Shown: piece after piece, positions 1 to 12,370 of the stretch
How positions within the stretch are numbered: position 1 is the first letter of the stretch
How the letters are laid out: each line of letters starts with the position of its first letter
Position numbers and translations under genes: made by a program
NCBI RefSeq assembly: GCF_024586455.1
Contig: NC_065920.1
Coordinates: 73,772,215-73,836,214 of the forward strand
Direction of reading: 5' to 3'
Origin: Bactrocera neohumeralis
Taxonomy: Eukaryota; Arthropoda; Insecta; Diptera; Tephritidae
Length of the DNA stretch: 64,000 nt
The notes under the pieces: generated by a model
Database searches by the model: none
The model's input: only the letters and a program-made list of their open reading frames with translations
Told to the model about the DNA's origin: nothing

Positions 1-22
1 TAGTCACCACTAATAAAGAACA

Positions 23-1418
23 TAACGGATAATGCCAGTAAAGGTACTTTTTCAATAGGCTTTTTTTGACAGATCACGAGTGAGTCGTGCCAAGCTGTCA
101 TGTTAATATTGTTCAGTATTGTTTGGCATTTTATCATGGAAAGACTAATGCCTGAACAACGTTTAAAAATCGTTCAACTTTATTATAGAAATTCACGTTC
201 TATAAAGAATGTGTTTCGCCTGCTTCGCTCTACCTATGATTAACATAATCGGCATACTGAGCGTAATATTCGCAATATCATCCCATCTTGAGACCCAGCA
301 TTCATTATTGAATAATATTCGACCACTTCCAGCACGCAGTGATGAAAATATAGCAGCCGTAACTGAGAGTGTACACGAAGACCGTGGAGAGTCGATTCGG
401 CGCCGTTCGCAGCAACTCGGACTGAGATTTGGAACGGCTTGGCGTATTTTACGTCGAGGTCTTAAAAATGTACAAAATACAGTTTGTGCAAGAACTGAAG
501 CCGCTCGACCTTACCAAGCGACAACGCTTCGGGCTATGGGCTCTTGAAAAGTTCCGAGTAGATCCCACGGCTTCTAGCCAAATTTTGTTCAGTGATAAGA
601 ACCCAATAAACAAACAAACTTTTACCATTTGGGACGAAAAGCAACCTAAAGAGCTACCATTGCATCCAGAAAAAACAACGGATGATTTGGGTTGTGTGCC
701 GATGGAATCATCGGTGCATATTTCTTCAAAAACGATGACGGTGAGAACGTAAGGGGATGTTCGAGCAAGCAAATAACTGCAGCAATATTGCGACAGTGTT
801 GCTTTTCTGCAGATACTCAGCTCATACTTATATTGCAACATTTTTGCGTCGAATATGATACTTTCCGATACTGCCGCAGTGATTGAGACTCGAACATCCC
901 TAACCGTCAATGGCGGCCGTTATCGCGGGATGATAACCGACTGTTTGATACCTGAAATTGAAGCTCGTGATCCCGGCGACATTTGGTTTCAACAAGACGG
1001 CGTCACTTCCCACACATCGCGTCAATCAATGAATTTATTGAGAGAACACTTTGGTGAGCAAATGGCCACCAAGATCGTGGGATATCACACCATTAGACTT
1101 TCTTTTGTGGGGATATATAAAATCTAAAGTCTATGCGGGCAATTCCGCTTCGATTCATGCTTTAGAGCAAAACATCACGCGTGTCATTCGCCAGTTACCG
1201 GTCGAAATGCTCGAACGAGTCATCGATAATTAGACTCAACGGATGGAGCATCTGAGACGAAATGCGGCCAAGATTTGAGAAAGATAAATCTCCAAAAAAT
1301 AAATGCCAATAATGTTTTTTCGAATAATAAAAAACACTCCCCATTAAATTTTAAGTTTCTTTGTTTTTTCTTAAAAAAAAATTAGGAATCCTCGAAATGG
1401 ATCACGCTTTAGTAAGAC
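23..1418 (+). mobile_element. Degraded Tc1/mariner-superfamily DNA transposon (copy 1)
   Basis: Broken reading frames on the plus strand together resemble a DDE transposase with an N-terminal helix-turn-helix. The start (LMPEQRLKIVQLYY, about 145-190), the middle (YKIQFVQELKPLDLTKRQRFG, about 470-530) and a catalytic-core stretch (GDIWFQQDGVTSHT, about 977-1018) lie in different frames. There are several frameshifts and stops, so no active protein is made. A second copy lies at 62251-63300 in the opposite orientation. Comparing the two copies suggests ends near 23 (ATAACGGATAATG) and near 1418 (TCGAAATGGATCACGCTTTA). The ends are only imperfectly inverted, so the exact limits are uncertain. 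Confidence 0.75.
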
Positions 1419-1449
1419 ACTTAGTAGATTCCCATTTCTACCCAATACC

Positions 1450-1731
1450 ATGGTCTTTCCTATAGAGTTTCCTATAGAGTTGAACTTAAGTTCGGTCCTC
1501 AATATTGTCTGTCGTTCCAGAGAAGAGTGGATAAGAAGGAAGGTTCTCAGGGACGCAGGGATAGGACTCTATACAGATGGGTCCAAACTAGATATTCGAG
1601 TGGGAGGTGGTGTCGTTTCAACAAAATTCGATATCAAAATTCCTTTGCATCTACCAGACCTCTGTAGAGACTTTCGATTGGAGATCCCATCAATTAAAGA
1701 AAGAAAAGTGTTAAGAAGAAGAGGTTAACGC
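1450..1731 (+). mobile_element. Non-LTR retrotransposon RNase H fragment
   Basis: An open frame of about 92 codons contains the start of an RNase H domain, with the signature IGLYTDGSKLDIRVGGGV followed by PLHLPDLCRDFRLEIPSI. This matches the form seen in jockey-type LINE ORF2 proteins (YTDGSK...GGGV). No reverse transcriptase is visible beside it. It is therefore a short dead fragment lying just beyond the 3' end of the convergent MICU1 gene. It may derive from the same family as the RNase H tail at 26186-27130. Confidence 0.65.
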
Positions 1732-1932
1732 AATTGCATTGCATATTTATTATCGAACAAACAAACTAAATAAAAAAGTATAATTCTAGGTTATGTTAAA
1801 ATTAACTATTTATAGAAACAGGTTTAGTAAATAGGAAGTGTACACAAATGGTAAATATTCATAATTATCTAAAAGTGGCGAGCTTTTAGAAAGCACAGTC
1901 GTTGAATAATTCACTAAATCTTTTTTCCTCGT

Positions 1933-4900
1933 TTAAAGATCCAAAAGCACCGGCTTTGTTTCCTTGGCACATTTCAACATCGAACGCATCATTTTGATGA
2001 AACCGGTGTCCTTCGACTTCTCCAAACCACGCTGTAAACGATTCTTCATTACAGCCACGAACTCGCGATTACTCAGCTGATTATCGTCTGCGAATTACGC
2101 ACGAAGATATTGAAAGAGTTCAAAAAATAATAAAAACACACAAAATGCCATCTATACTCACTGTCTTCGTCGAAAATCGTGAATATAACATCGATCACAT
2201 GATCTCTTAGATCCACCATAGCCACAGTTTTGGCCACATGTTTGAGTGTAGCCTGGTCAATCGATGCGCCCGCAATGTGATAGAACGTCAGTGCGGTGTC
2301 CACATCGTTAATATTATTCAAGAAGTGAAAGAAATCGAGATAATCTTTTTTGGAGATACCCAAATTATTATCCTTGAATTTACGCTTGACACGCTTCAAC
2401 TTGCGCGACTTCTTCTTATGCGAATAACCAGCGTAGGCCACCAGTAGCTCAGCGAAGTCCACCTCAGTAATCAGACCTTCACTGTTTGGAGTTTTACGCT
2501 CGAATTCCAGCGTTAGGATTTCACGTTGCAGTTGAGCTTGGAATTGAATGAACTTTTGTATGGTCAATTTCTGGTCCAAATTCGGGCCGAAGAAGTAGTG
2601 AGTGAGCGCCGAGTTCACACCCTGTGAAAGTTGAAGTTTCAAAAACTCTACATTCAAGTATATCAGTAATTTGGCAACCAAGTGGTCAACTTAAGCCGCT
2701 TAGCCAATTTAATGAGTGAAAATGGGCGACACTTTAATGCGTGCAAATGGGAACTCAAAAGTACCGTTATCAACACAAAACGAAAATATGGATTAGTGAG
2801 TGAGAATGTAGCTGATTTTTACACAAAGCGACAAATAAACATAAATGAAAATGAAAAGTGGTGATGTGAGGTGGAGATGAGATGTGGTGAATCTCAAATT
2901 AGGTAAACAAAATAGTAGAATGTTAGTCGAGTAACATGATTTTTTAGCAATTATGAAACTATTTGATAGTTAATTTTCACAGTAAGCGAAAATAAATAAA
3001 GTATGGTTATGGGGAAAAAGGTGAATTTCGAATTAGCTGAGGAAAATAATTTTACAGTTATCCAGTTTCCATTAATCCAAAACGAAAATATGAAATGGTA
3101 AGTAAGTCATGATTAGTGCAAATTAATAGTGAAAATTAAAGTGGTGAATTTCAAAAAATGTTAGCAAAATAGTACAATGTTAGTCGGGGTATATATAATT
3201 TTTAGGACAAAAATTAATTTTAACAGTACGCGAAAATTAATGTTAACAAAAAGTAGGGGCATGGTGAAAAAGGTGAATTTCGTTTTAATTCCCCAGTCAC
3301 AAATAAACGAAAACGAAAATGTGAGTTGTGGAGTAAAAATGCAGCTGATTGAAGAGCGGTAATGTAATGTGGTGAATTTCAAATTAGATAAGCAAAATAG
3401 TACCGTTATTAACACAAAGAAAAAATGTCAGCGAGTGACAATGTAGCTGATTTTTGCAGAAAGCGACAAATAAAAATTAATGGAAATGAAAAGTGGTGAG
3501 TTTCTAATTAAGTGAAAAAAGTACAATATTAGTCGGGCCAATATTTTTAGGCAAAAATTTAATTTTAACAATGAGCGAAAATGAACGATAACAAAAAGTA
3601 GGCTTATGGTGAAAAAGGTGAACTTCGAATTAGTTAAGTTACCCAGTTACCAATAACTCAAAACGAAAATATGAATTGGTGAGTAAAAATGCAGCTGATG
3701 GAAAGTGGTAATGTAAGGTGGTGAATTTTAAATTAGGTAAACAAAATAGTACCGTTAATAACACAAAGAGAATATGAATGTATGAAAATAATTACACAGT
3801 TACTCAGCTTCCATTAAATCAAAACGAAAATGCAAGTTGGTGAGTAAGTAATGATTAGTGAAAAGGAATCGTGAGAAATAAAAGGTGGTGAATTTCTAAT
3901 TAAGTAAACAAATTAGTAAAATGTTAGTCGGGTCTATGGTTTTCAACCAAAAGTTAATTTTAACAGTAAGCGAAAATGAGCATTAACAAAAAGTAGGCTT
4001 ATGGTGAAAAAGGTGAATTTCGAATTAGTGAAGCAAAATACTTATACAGTTACCCAAAGTAGTATATACCTTCATGGGCTTTGGTTTAGTAGGTAGTAGG
4101 TAAAATATTAATTATTGATTTTTGTGATTAGGCATTTGTTAGTTATGGCAGTTGTGGTTACAGTGGTGGTGGTGGTGGTGGTTTTGTGACAGTTTTGCAT
4201 TAGTCGTTATTTACAAAAGATATGCAAAAGAGCAAAGATATAGAAAATACATTTTACAATTAGGAGATCATTTAGTAGACTAAAGTGGTAAAGTATGACA
4301 AATACATACATATTTACAAATATAGGCAATACAAATATACAATAATAAAATATAATAAGGACAGATATTTGTGGCAACGAGGAACACTAATCTACTCATA
4401 CATATGTATTTTACAAGCAAAATAGAAAAAATAAAATATTTAGGTAATACGCTCATACCTTAAATGTATTGCCGGTAGCTGCATGATCACGATGCCTGAT
4501 GCCGATGGTGGATTGTTGGCGCACCAAATCGGCGACCATTTCAAACTCTTCACTATCCACATCGCCATCGCCGTTCAGGTCGAACATTTGGAAAGCGATT
4601 TCAAAATGACGACGAGAAGCTAAAATGAAAAATAAAAATATTTATAATAAAGTTAAAAAAAATTTATGATAAAAAAAAATTATTAATAATAAATTTTATA
4701 AAAATAAATAAATAAATAAGTAAATTTTATAAAAATTATTATATTAAATTTAATAAAAGAAAATAATTTATGTTATGTATATATTTAAGTTATTCCATTC
4801 TTGTTGTAATTTTAATTTTTTTAAATAAATTTATTTTTTTAAATAAAAGCATTGAAACTTTTTTTAAATAAATTGAATTTATTTTTTATATTTAACTTTT

Positions 4901-7900
4901 TAAATAAAATTATTTCTTTCTTTCAACATAAAAAGCATAATAAACTCACTTGAGAGCACTGTTAGCAAGAATATGTAGTCCGAAAAGGTAATTAAACCAA
5001 AGGAGCCCAATTTGTAGAAAATACTGTCCTTCGCCAAATGCAGCTTCAAACACTCAGCAACATCCTGCACAAAATAAATATTAATTAGCTGACTTCTTCT
5101 AATAGAAACAAAGACAAAATTCAAAAACACGAAAATCAAACATGTTAAATGGTTAACGGTACTGCAATTGTTTTAATTTTTTTTCTTTGTTATGTATTCA
5201 ACAAAACGGGTTAAACAATAAAGGGCATAGTTTGGCATACAAAGAGTTTGGAAAAAGTTAAGTGTCGAAAGCAGCTAAATTAGTGCAAGAACATTTATGT
5301 CTATAAATCTATAATATTTCTTGTTAAGCACAAGTTTTTGGGTCAGTAAAATTTTTGCAAGCCAAGCTAATTAGACGTGCTTGCCTTGCACGCACATTCA
5401 TACTGGTGCTACATGCAAAATAAGTTAATTCGTATTATAACGGTGTATATAGAATCTTTATAAACATAGACTAGTGGGGGGTACACATAGCATTCGTTTA
5501 TTCATACAATTACAGCCGATTTTTTATGGTTACTGTTATTTCTTTATTAATGACTTTTTGTCACAAATACCTCGCCTGCAACCTGTAAGTAGAGAGCATG
5601 TTTTATAGGTGGTGAGGAGAAAAAAGGTTTTTGTGATATTAGATACAGGGAGGAAATTTGGGCTGGTGTTTTGAAAAATGATGCTGTAAGTGGCTTAAAA
5701 ATAGTTTACGTGGTAATTCAGATTTATTTACCCATTACACTAACATATTATTTATGTGTTATTTAATTTTTTTTGTTAACATTATCTTTTTTATTAGAAT
5801 TAATATATTTATTTTTTATGGGATTAATATATTAAGTTTTAGTTTAATTTTCATATAATTTTTTTACATGACTGTTTTAATAGTTGATAAAGATAACTTA
5901 TCAGCGTGACGAGCTGAGTCGATTTAGCGATGTCTGCCTGTACATATATACACAAACTAGTCCATCATTTTATTAAATAACTTTCTGAAATTTTGCACAC
6001 GGTATTTTCTCTCCGCGAAACTGCTGTGTCGGAATCACCGATATCGAATCACTATAGCATACAGCTGCAATAGAAACCGACCACTCCAAACAACTTTTGT
6101 GTGGAAAACTTTTTTATTTCAAAAATAATCTTAACGAAATTTGGCAAAGAACCCTGTCCAAAACAACAACACAATATAAAATTAAATGATTCAGATCGAA
6201 CCACTATAGCGTATAGCTGCCATACAAACTGAACAAAATCAACGTTTTGTAACGAAAACTTTTTTTTTTGGAAAAAATTGTTTAGATTAAATAACTATAT
6301 CATATAGCTGCCTTAGAAACCGATCGCTCAAAATCGCTTTTTGTATGAAAAACTTTTTAATTTCACAAATAATCTTCTCGTAATTTGACACAGAGCATTT
6401 TCCAATGCAACGCGACTCTCTCGGAAGAAATTGTTTAGATTAAATAACTATATCATATAGCTGCCTTAGAAACCGATCGCTCAAAATCAACTTTTTGTAT
6501 GAAAAACTTTTTAATTTCACAAATAATCTTCACAAAACTCGGCATAGATTATTTTCCAAGGCAACACAACAATCCGCAAAAATTGTTTAAATTGGATCTC
6601 TATACCGCCATACAAACTGACCGCTCAAAACTTAGATCAAGATCATTTTATACACTTTTATGCTATAATAAATGCTTGTTAAGAGAATGACAACTTCGAT
6701 ACAGCCGCAGTTAACATTTCTTCTTGTTTCTAATTATTTTCATTCTAATTGTTTAAGTTTTTTTTATATACAAATATGTATATATTTTTATTATTTAGGT
6801 TATTTCGTTTAATATTTTTTCATATTTATATTTTATATTATTATATATTAAAGTTATTTTACTTTTTTTTTGTAATTTTCACTTTAAATTTTCAAAATTT
6901 CAATTTTTAAATCCCAATCCTTAAATGTATTATATACGAAAAATATATACCTTCGGATCGTAACGGCGATATTGGTCAAGTCCCAAACCTATAAGCAAAA
7001 ATAAGTTTTATTAGAGAGACTGACATTAATTTTCAATAATATAAATAATATATATGTTAGATAAAAATGTACAATAAAATGATTTGTCAAATTATTTTTC
7101 TTTTTCTTTGTATAAGATTACTTATTTTTTTATTTTTTTGTTAATTCGACATACCCTCTGGTTGCTTCATGCCTGGCGTCATGCTAGTTAGAAAGTCTTG
7201 TGGAGTCATAAAGATTTCATAGCGATCATCTGATGTCGGTACTTGTATAGTGGCAAAATAACGGAACACCTTATCAGGTGTCGAAAATTGACGTATACGA
7301 TTTTCGTATTCGATAATCTGGCCAGACATGAAATGCAGAATTTTATTTATGCGCGTAATACATAATGATATGTCAAACACATATTAGAATTTCAAAGAAA
7401 AACATTTTCGCATAAGAACATAGTGAAATTAAGCAGAAAAAGTGAAAATAATTAACGGAATTTAAAAATAAATAATTACTTATATATGTACACTTTTTTA
7501 ACATTTAAACGGACGTTGTATATTTAACCGTAGACAACTTTTTGTACGTTTGCCCTAATTTTGTTATAGTCGAATGACACATACCCTCGGGCTGCATCAT
7601 GCCAGGATAAATCGAACGCAGAAAGTCATCAGGCGTCATGCAGACTTCAGTACTTGTAGCTGTGGTAAGACGTACTGTGGCGAAATAGCGAAAGATTTTG
7701 TCCGGTGTAGAATAGGCGCGTATACGGTTTTCATACTCAATGATCTTCAACCAGGGCAAGGGTAATTGCACGATCCATTCATTTATTTATATGAACACAG
7801 TGCATATGAACAAAATGTATGCAATCAAATGCATGGGTTGTGCATATTGTGCATATTTGGTTAACAAAAAGGTAATTTAAACACATGTAACATGAAATTA

Positions 7901-8614
7901 AAAGAAAATTAATTTAATTTACAACAGTGAACAGCTAAAAAAGAAATATATTATATATACAAAAAGTAAAATAAATTGACTTAATAAATAAAAATGACCT
8001 TTCAGAGATTAAGCTTAAACTAAGATTAAGCCAATAAAACGCCTACCTTCCACCTTTACAAAATATCCATACCTTGCGTTCGCGAAAACCCATTTTTTCC
8101 TTCACAGAACGCCTTTCCTTGCAAATAGCAGGTTCATCTTTACCATCCGATTCTTCCGCATCGCTATCATTATTATTCTTTACTTTATTTTTCTGCGGAA
8201 TATCTTTGGGCTTTGGTGCGTCGGCATCAACTTTCGGCATTAATGCGCGCTTTAACCTAAATTTTGAATACATATTATATATAATTAATACATGCATTTA
8301 AAAAAAAATTATTTCCAGTAAGCGTAATATATTTATGCGTTCACATACCTCTTCCAGTCCAATATAGTTATGAAGAACAGTGTGCCAACAAATACATGAA
8401 AATATCTTGTTAGCCGCGGTGTGGGTTCCTCTTTGTGTCCAAATTTTTTATATCCGCGCACCGAATCAACCTTATTTGTTGTACTAGGAGCGGGCTGAAG
8501 TAGCAGCTGGTTGAAGTTTCGCTGGCCACCACCAATCGTTAAGGATTTTACCAGCAACTGCTGCACTCCATTCTGACGCCGCAAACTGGCGCCACAGTGT
8601 CGTAACAAGGACAT
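1933..8614 (-). CDS. MICU1: Calcium uptake protein 1, mitochondrial (MICU1 homologue)
   Basis: EF-hand gatekeeper of the mitochondrial calcium uniporter, acting at the inner membrane. Exons on the minus strand: 8614-8349, 8256-8073, then either 7744-7585 or 7317-7155, then 6988-6951, 5064-4950, 4619-4459, 2621-2162 and 2087-1933. All phases close, giving 512 aa (or 513 with the alternative exon). The first exon gives a hydrophobic segment (YFHVFVGTLFFITILDW, about residues 71-87). The second is acidic and lysine-rich and ends GFRERK. The core has EYENRIRAYSTPDKIFRYFAT, EF-hand 1 DLNGDGDVDSEEF (exon 4619-4459) and EF-hand 2 DEDNDNQLSNREF, split across the last intron. Both EF loops keep the Asp1/Asp3/Asp5/Glu12 pattern. 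The Drosophila homologue is, I believe, CG4495. The start is the first ATG of the 5' exon; the large introns hold repeats. Confidence 0.93.
2690..4065. repeat. Degenerate tandem repeat array in a MICU1 intron
   Basis: Within the MICU1 intron 2622-4458 the same phrases recur in order on the plus strand: GTGGTGAATTTCAAATTAG, AACAAAATAGTACAATGTTA, TTAATTTTAACAGTAAGCGA, ACAAAAAGTAGGCTTATGG, TGAAAAAGGTGAATTTCGAA, then AACGAAAATATGA and GAGTAAAAATGCAGCTGAT. Six or so units start near 2868, 3138, 3367, 3490, 3717 and 3884. Spacing runs from about 120 to 270 bases because some units lack the middle segment. It is a decayed satellite-like array with no coding potential. Confidence 0.8.
4163..4182. repeat. 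(TGG)n microsatellite
   Basis: A short uninterrupted run of TGG triplets inside the MICU1 intron 2622-4458. Confidence 0.85.
5880..6720 (+). repeat. Hairpin-ended dispersed repeat, copy A
   Basis: Member of the dispersed family described in the findings, lying inside a MICU1 intron. It carries the family phrases GACGAGCTGAGTCGATTTAG and CATATAGCTGCC, and ends near 6710 with a decayed CAGCCGCAGTTAAC tail. Two internal units of about 105 bases (from 6277 and from 6430) are almost identical, a period of about 153 bases. Confidence 0.7.
7155..7317 (-). other. MICU1: MICU1 alternative exon, distal copy
   Basis: Exon of 163 nt bounded by an acceptor (ctggccag) and a donor (GAGG|GTATGTCG). It encodes IIEYENRIRQFSTPDKVFRY...FATIQV...MTPQDFLTSMTPGMKQPEG. 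It enters at phase 0 and leaves at phase 1, exactly as the other copy at 7585-7744 does. By my count it shares about 34 of 54 residues with that copy. Including both copies, or skipping both, would shift the frame into exon 6988-6951, so one of the two must be chosen. Confidence 0.85.
7585..7744 (-). other. MICU1: MICU1 alternative exon, proximal copy
   Basis: Exon of 160 nt with an acceptor (ggttgaag) and donor (GAGG|GTATGTGT). It encodes IIEYENRIRAYSTPDKIFRY...FATVRL...MTPDDFLRSIYPGMMQPEG. The RAYSTPDKIFRYFAT stretch is the one closest to vertebrate MICU1. The copy is one codon shorter than the distal exon, from which it is separated by a 267-nt intron. The two differ mainly after FAT (TTATSTEVC against PTSDDRYEIF) and at the C-terminal end. 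Confidence 0.85.
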
Positions 8615-8864
8615 TTTCTCCTAGTTTTATTGTTGCACAAATCTGAAGAAAAATTACTATATGTTGTTGTTGTCACTATACAATTTATAAACTTTACTAT
8701 ACACACATTTCACTTAGCAATTTTTGCAGTGTTTAACCAATAATCAAAACAAAAATTCGTATAATGTTCATTTATTTTGTGATAAATAATATGTTTTCAT
8801 TTCGAAAAACCAAGAATGGAATGAATTCTACTTCTTCTTTTAGCAACACTTCACAATAAACAAA

Positions 8865-8874
8865 ATCAGCTGTT
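8865..8874. promoter_or_regulatory. ATCAGCTGTT promoter E-box upstream of MICU1
   Basis: ATCAGCTGTT matches the AWCAGCTGWT element enriched in Drosophila core promoters (Ohler motif 5). It lies about 250 bases upstream of the MICU1 start codon, in the gap between MICU1 and the 3' end of spel1. The same word occurs ahead of the F-box gene at 23455-23464, and a variant lies ahead of the mTERF gene near 42379. Function is inferred. Confidence 0.5.
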
Positions 8875-9148
8875 TCAATCATAACAGTTAACCGTTTCAC
8901 AAGTAACCGGGTTTTTGATATACTTTATTATTTAAAAATTTTGTTTTTAACTATATATTTTCAAAAAAATGTGTTATTTAAATAGACATCCGCAAAATAC
9001 AAGCTTTTAAAAGGCATTCCGTTATTTATAACTCTAACCATTAAGAAGAAACACAAAATTGTTAACAAAGAATTAGCAACATTTTTATTACAACTCGATA
9101 TAAAAAGGAAGAATACTGAATCAATGTAATTTAAAAATACTAGACGTT

Positions 9149-12100
9149 TTAGTTTCCTTCCACCGATAGTACAGCACGGAAATACTCGCTATCTAGTTGT
9201 TTAATGTCCCTGGCGAAATTTTCAACCAATGCACTTAATTCCGCTTCATCGATGTCAACGTCATTACCCGTTGTTGTTAGCCGCTCTACAGCTGCATCAA
9301 TTTTATCCAACAGTTCCTTATCACTTTGAACTTGCTTTTCGGTGTATTCATCTTCAAACTCGCTATAAATACGTTGAGCCGTATGTACAACAGCTTCGGG
9401 AAAGTTGGCCAAACGTGCCACTTGTATGCCAAAACTTTTCTCCATAACTCCAGGACGTACTTGATATAACAGAGTGAAATTTTCAGCATCTGCAACGGCG
9501 GCCATATGGCAATTCTTAACGGTTTTTACAGACTCAGCTAGGTTGGTTATCTCATGGAAATGTGTTGCGAAGAGGGTGAAGCATTTAGTCTGTTTCGCTA
9601 AATGTCTAGAACAATAATAAAAAAAGTTTGAATTAAATCATTAAAATGTAATAATTGAGCACATACTCAGCTATGGACCAAGCTATACCGCAACCCTCAT
9701 ATGTAGATGTGCCGCGGCCAAGTTCATCTATAATCACCAAAGAATTCTCGGTGGCAGTCTGTAGAATTAATATAAATTATCAAATATGTGTCCCACACAT
9801 AATTTAAAAATAAACTTTCACCTACCCGAACAATGCCCGAAGTCTCAATCATCTCAACCATGAATGTGCTTAAACCTTTCACTATATTGTCACTGGCACC
9901 CACACGTCCCAATATAGAGTCAACCATAGTTATTATCGCCTCGCTACATGGCACAAAAGCACCAACATGCGCCATTAAGACAGCCGTGCCCACAGAACGT
10001 ATATATGTACTTTTTCCGCCCATATTAGGACCCGTTATTATGAACATGTTGCATACATCTAAAAGTTCACGTATATATAAAAAAATACACACAATATATT
10101 CATTTGCGCTCACCTTTTTCGAATGTCACGTGATTGGCAATGAATGTTACGTGTTCCTGTAATTCCAAACAAGGATGTCGCAAGTCCTTCAAGGAGAGCA
10201 CACCAGCTCCCTCCTTTAACATTTTCGGTCGTACATAGGGTGTTGGTGCTCTCATTGCGGCCAATGCAAAGCTGACCAGACAGTCCAGTTGCGCCAATTC
10301 GCCATTCAATGAGCTAAGTGGCGCCGCGTACCCAATAGCCACTTTGATAATCTCTTCCACAACTGATTTCTGCTGCTCTTCATACTTCTCACACAAGTTT
10401 CCATACTCTTCACTATACTCGGACAGTTTTTCGTTGGTGAAACGCACACCACCCTTCACAACGTCCAAAATTTTATAATTCTTATTTTTACGCAACTCGG
10501 AATCATCTTTCAAAGTCACACGGAAGTGGTAACCAATTTTTGCAACATTATCTAGACGCACTTGCGGTTTCTCCATATTCAAGTCATCTGCAGCTTTTTG
10601 CTGTAAGCGTTCCATTTTAGCTAAAATACGTGACATATCATTCTTCATGTCCTGCAGCTGTTCATCAAAGGAAGCTTTCACAAGGTAATCTCCTGCTTCG
10701 ATGGCTTCAAAATCCACCACTTGCTCAACTAATTGCTTCAAACCGGACAGATCTTCTAAGAGCGATTTCATTGCAACACACAGCACATTTTTCACAGTGG
10801 CATTTTCGAGACTCAGTAGCGTGTTTACTATGCGTGGAGTACGCAAAATAACTTGGTAGACTCGAAAGAGGTCCTGCATGGTAGCTTTTTGGCGTAGCAG
10901 ACGTTTAGTTAGCATTAGCACATCAGGTATGCGTTTCAAGTAGTCATCGTGAAGGGAAGTTAGTGTGCTAGGTGATTCGAGCAAGCACTGTACAATGTCA
11001 TGGCGATCGTTTAGAATTTCAATACTACGGAGCGGTTGCTTTATCCACTGAGCCAGAAGGCGATGTCCTTGTGGAGTGCGACAATGATCGAGGACACCCA
11101 ATATGCTCTGCCAGTGATAGCCGGGAGAGTTGGGTTGCGTACCGGGTTTGGGTAAAATGTTGAGCGCTGCAACAGCTGCTGAATCCAAGTGTACAAAACT
11201 GTAAGACATAGGACCATAAACAATAAAAAATGACATTGTTTAATTTATGAGCTTACCGCTTAAGATTCAGCTGCATCATTTTGTAATGACCTAAATTGCT
11301 GGCGTCATTAACGAGATTTAAATATTTAATAGCCACACGCAATGCTTCCATGGCCATAGTAAGTTGCATTTCCGGCAACGTTAATGCATCTTCCTGTTGT
11401 CCCTTCGCAAAACGTATCAACCGATTCAAGTCCTGCAGCAAGTCGTTTTTCTCAGCGGGTGTAGAAGCAGAACGCTTCGGTACAGTAACGCCCACATTGT
11501 TGCGCTCTAGTAGTTGTTTGACGGCTACATACTACAATCCGTAAATAAAACTAAATAAAAAGTGTGTTGCTAATTGACGCAAATTATAATAAAAACATAC
11601 CTCCCCGTCACCTGCAGGCAACAAACATTCTTTTGGTCCCAACAGCACGACCATTGCTTCCAGTTCGGTGAAGAAATCATTGTCAACAAACTCCAATACA
11701 TGAAACTGGCAATCGTTCTGCTCCACAAAAGCAACACCTAAGCGCCGTTGGTTACCCTCAACTAAGCGTACTTGCAATGACAACAAATTATTGCTTACAA
11801 GTATCTCTTTATTGCCGAACAAAATTTCCTCGAATTGTAGCAAATTGCCAGGTGAACCACGGTATTCAAGGCTCCAATTATTGTTGACAGCTGAAGCTCC
11901 AGGCGGCCGTACATAAACTTCTACGCGGAAATTGCGCACTAGCAATAACTCTCGCACAGCCATATTAAAGTTGGCCTTTGATAGCGTAACATAACTGAGT
12001 TTTTCGGGTTCATCTGGCAAAAGGTGATGCACAAAAGCGGTCGACTTGTAGACAAGCTTTGCAATGAGTTCGCAGTCGTCAGTGCCGTGCACAGAATAAA

Positions 12101-12370
12101 AATCAATGCGATCGAAGAAGCGCACAGTGGTCGCGGGTTTCTATGAAAGTTATTTTGTAATTAATTTTATTTTTAATAAATATATATGTACATATATGTT
12201 ATATATATTTTTAGAATCTTACTTCCTCCAATTTTGCATAGTACTTGATGAAGTTACGTTGTCCATTAATATCTAAAAAAATTACTATTAATTCAAAACA
12301 TAATTGTTTTCTTAATTTACCTACCAAGATTTAACTGTGGCTCCTGTCTATTAGCATTTATAACTTCCAT
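9149..12370 (-). CDS. spel1: DNA mismatch repair protein MSH2 (spellchecker 1)
   Basis: MutS homologue that pairs with MSH6 to recognise mismatches in nuclear DNA. Exons on the minus strand: 12370-12325, 12272-12223, 12140-11601, 11531-11257, 11198-10114, 10058-9826, 9758-9667 and 9605-9149. All phases close, giving 925 aa, close to the usual length of fly Msh2. The mismatch-binding domain starts in exon 2-3 (YYAKLEE, VRFFDRIDFYSVHG). The core lever domain has CRTPQGHRLLAQWIKQPLRS. The ATPase has Walker A TGPNMGGKSTY, Walker B LVIIDELGRGTSTYEG, and ATHFHEITNLAES. The C-terminal part has YQVRPGVMEKSFGIQVARLA. The gene is divergent from Pgant35A (about 500 bases between start codons), and its 3' end faces the MICU1 promoter. 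Confidence 0.96.

Noticed and set aside
11296..11544. Plus-strand frames opposite spel1 exons, also at 10630-10851 and 9229-9447
   Set aside because: Antisense shadows of the conserved MSH2 coding sequence.
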